DNA from: Spirochaetaceae bacterium
GTDB taxonomy: Bacteria; Spirochaetota; Spirochaetia; Treponematales; Treponemataceae
Length of the DNA stretch: 6,422 nt
Direction of reading: 5' to 3'
Assembly: GCA_031272345.1 (NCBI GenBank)
Contig: JAISTZ010000042.1
Location: 1 to 6,422 of the forward strand
Shown piece after piece: positions 5,224 through 6,422 of this stretch (position 1 is its first letter; every line of letters begins with the position of its first letter). Under the pieces are notes generated by a model that saw nothing but the letters and a program-made list of their open reading frames with translations, was not told the origin of the DNA and did no database searches. The translations under genes were made by a program, and so were the position numbers.

Positions 5224-5883
5224 ATGGAACAAACCCTGACCTGCGCCCAATGCGGCGCGCGAAACTGCAAAAGCAAGACCGGAACCTTTCCCCAATTTTG
5301 TCTGACCACGGCTTTAGGCGACAACCTTGTCCAGGAGGTAACCGCACGGTACAAGGCTGACAAGGGGGACGAGAAAATCGCCCTCGTTGCCGGGAGGCTG
5401 GAAAGTGAATTCTATGGCCGCGCTACCAGGGTTGAGGAGATGCTGATTTTCATCAAACGCATGGGGTACAAAAAGGTCGGTGTCGCCGCGTGCATGGGCC
5501 TGATGAACGAGTGTTCTCTTTTTGTCCGGGCGGCAGAGGCAAAGGGTATCGGGCTGTATGCTGTCACCTGCAAGGTCGGCGCGGTGGATAAAACCGAGGT
5601 GGGGCTTGGGGAAGACGAAAAGAATGTGCCCAACCAGTTCGAAGCCATGTGCAATCCCATTCTCCAGGCCGAAGCCCTGAACCGGGAGGGCACGGAATTC
5701 AACATCATCATGGGTCTCTGCGTGGGCCACGACTCACTGTTCATCAAACATTCCAAGGCCCCGGTGAGCTATCTCATCGTCAAGGACAGGGTGCTCTGCC
5801 ACAATCCCGCAGGGGCGCTCTACAACACGGGGACCTTTTACAGCCGCCTCATGGGGCCGAATCTGCCCAAGGGCCGAAGCTGA
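5224..5883 (+). CDS. DUF1847 cysteine-rich, probably metal-binding protein
   Basis: A complete protein of 219 residues matching the DUF1847 family in length and pattern; the family has no firmly established function. It opens with a four-cysteine cluster, C7-x2-C10-x4-C15-x10-C26, which looks like a zinc or iron-sulfur site. Six more cysteines follow (90, 97, 116, 143, 166, 192) in conserved-looking contexts: VGVAACMGLMNEC (86-97), TCKVGAVDK (115-123), GLCVGHDSLFIKH (164-176) and DRVLCHNPAGALY (188-200). It has no signal peptide or membrane segment, so it should be cytoplasmic. Alternating strands and helices and the central VGVAAC strand suggest a Rossmann-like fold. The gene is alone between its own promoter and a terminator. 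Ten cysteines and the family's occurrence in anaerobes suggest a redox or metal-centre role; this is inference. Confidence 0.85.
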   Translation: MEQTLTCAQCGARNCKSKTGTFPQFCLTTALGDNLVQEVTARYKADKGDEKIALVAGRLESEFYGRATRVEEMLIFIKRMGYKKVGVAACMGLMNECSLFVRAAEAKGIGLYAVTCKVGAVDKTEVGLGEDEKNVPNQFEAMCNPILQAEALNREGTEFNIIMGLCVGHDSLFIKHSKAPVSYLIVKDRVLCHNPAGALYNTGTFYSRLMGPNLPKGRS

Positions 5884-5889
5884 AGATTC

Positions 5890-5921
5890 GCCCCGCGCCG
5901 GGTGTCGCGGGCGGGCTTTTT
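5890..5921 (+). terminator. Intrinsic terminator after the DUF1847 gene
   Basis: Seven bases after the TGA stop a GC-rich hairpin forms. GCCC (5890-5893) pairs with GGGC (5913-5916) and CGCG (5894-5897) pairs with CGCG (5906-5909), with a 3-base bulge and an 8-base loop. Five T residues (5917-5921) follow directly. The bulge makes it moderate rather than ideal. It separates the DUF1847 unit from the AbiEi unit. Confidence 0.6.
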
Positions 5922-5946
5922 AGTGACCCGTATTTTCGTGTCTGTC

Positions 5947-5975
5947 TTGACTATCTCCAGAAAGTATCGTATTCT
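5947..5975 (+). promoter_or_regulatory. Promoter of the AbiEi-type gene
   Basis: TTGACT (5947-5952; five of six consensus bases), a 17-base spacer and TATTCT (5970-5975) make the strongest-looking promoter in the window. Transcription would start near 5982, leaving a leader of about 13 bases with the ribosome-binding site GGAGG (5986-5990). Confidence 0.75.
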
Positions 5976-5989
5976 GATACTTACTGGAG
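5955..5989 (+). promoter_or_regulatory. 35-bp palindromic operator over the AbiEi promoter
   Basis: The left arm CTCCAGAAAGTATC (5955-5968) and right arm GATACTTACTGGAG (5976-5989) are reverse complements at 13 of 14 positions, around the 7-base spacer GTATTCT that carries most of the -10 box. The site runs from just after the -35 box to the ribosome-binding site. The left arm lies before the predicted transcription start, so it acts as DNA rather than as an RNA hairpin. AbiEi antitoxins are known to repress their own promoter by binding inverted repeats, which fits. Confidence 0.75.
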
Positions 5990-5994
5990 GAAAC

Positions 5995-6422
5995 ATGATT
6001 AAGACCTACCTGGGCCTCATGGACGAATTCTCGTCCTCTTACGCCTCTCCCAAGATGCGGCTTTCGCGGCTGCTCAAGGCCGGCCGCCTCATCCGCCTGC
6101 GCCGGGGGCTGTACACGGACGACGCCGCGACGCCCCGCCTGACGCTGGCGCCGCTCATCTACGGCCCGTCCTACGTGTCGTTTCAAACCGCGCTGGCCGC
6201 CGCGGGTCTTATCCCCGAGCGCGTGGAAGCCGTGATGTGCGCGGCGTTTCACAAAAACAAGAACCGTGTTTTTCGCACACCCCTGGGCGAGTACCGCTAT
6301 CTTTACCTGCCCGACGCGGTGTACCCCTACGGCGTCAACCTCGTGGAAACAGCCGCCGGGAACGGCCAGGCTGTGTCGTGGCTCATGGCGACGCCGGAAA
6401 AGGCGCTCTGCGACGCCCTGTA
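5995..6422 (+). CDS. AbiEi-family type IV antitoxin/regulator, N-terminal part (cut by window end)
   Basis: The first 142 residues are visible. Residues 1-45 form the AbiEi N-terminal winged helix (YASPKMRLSRLLKAGRLIRL at 16-35, then RRGLY). Next come the family motifs IYGPSYVSFQTALAAAGLIP (55-74), a beta-rich segment with GEYRYLYLP (98-106), and TPEKALCD (133-140). AbiEi neutralises the AbiEii nucleotidyltransferase toxin without direct binding and represses the abiE promoter. AbiE systems act in phage abortive infection and in stabilising mobile DNA. The start is ATG 5995 with GGAGG four bases upstream. The toxin gene should follow directly, often overlapping, beyond base 6422. Lone AbiEi-like regulators also exist, so the toxin cannot be assumed. 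The gene marks the likely edge of an accessory segment after housekeeping genes. Confidence 0.85.
   Translation, partial: MIKTYLGLMDEFSSSYASPKMRLSRLLKAGRLIRLRRGLYTDDAATPRLTLAPLIYGPSYVSFQTALAAAGLIPERVEAVMCAAFHKNKNRVFRTPLGEYRYLYLPDAVYPYGVNLVETAAGNGQAVSWLMATPEKALCDAL

Overview
The window holds seven protein genes: five complete and two cut by the window ends. The genes are GC-rich and the short spacers between them AT-rich. Gene content (a 2-hydroxyacid dehydrogenase, a LarA-type racemase, an endonuclease-type MutL and a DUF1847 protein) suits an anaerobic bacterium. A spirochaete of the Treponema type is my best guess, but no single feature here proves it. No rRNA, tRNA, CRISPR array or insertion sequence was seen.

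Left part (1-3074): a small catabolic locus. On the minus strand lie the start of an Ldh_2-family malate/lactate-type dehydrogenase (cut at base 1) and a complete LarA-family, nickel-pincer-type racemase/epimerase homologue. On the plus strand, divergent from them, lies one open reading frame joining a complete GntR/FCD regulator to a complete NadD (nicotinate-nucleotide adenylyltransferase). The two minus-strand genes each have their own promoter. The two promoters are copies of the same roughly 70-80 bp block, with a 22-base identical stretch placed at the same distance from the -10 box, so they look co-regulated, most simply by the fused regulator. NadD makes nicotinic acid adenine dinucleotide (NaAD). 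NaAD is the precursor of both NAD, which the dehydrogenase would use, and the nickel-pincer cofactor of LarA enzymes. The fusion may therefore tie substrate sensing to cofactor supply. This is the most interesting part of the window.

Middle (3085-5133, minus strand): xseB (exonuclease VII small subunit) followed with no spacer by mutL (mismatch repair). Both are housekeeping genes served by a promoter at 5151-5179. mutL ends tail to tail with the fusion gene, 10 bases apart.

Right part (5151-6422, plus strand): a DUF1847 cysteine-rich protein, whose promoter overlaps the xseB promoter face to face, is followed by an intrinsic terminator. Next comes a strong promoter overlaid by a 35-bp near-perfect palindrome, then the start of an AbiEi-family antitoxin gene cut by the window end. 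Its AbiEii-type toxin partner would be expected just beyond base 6422.
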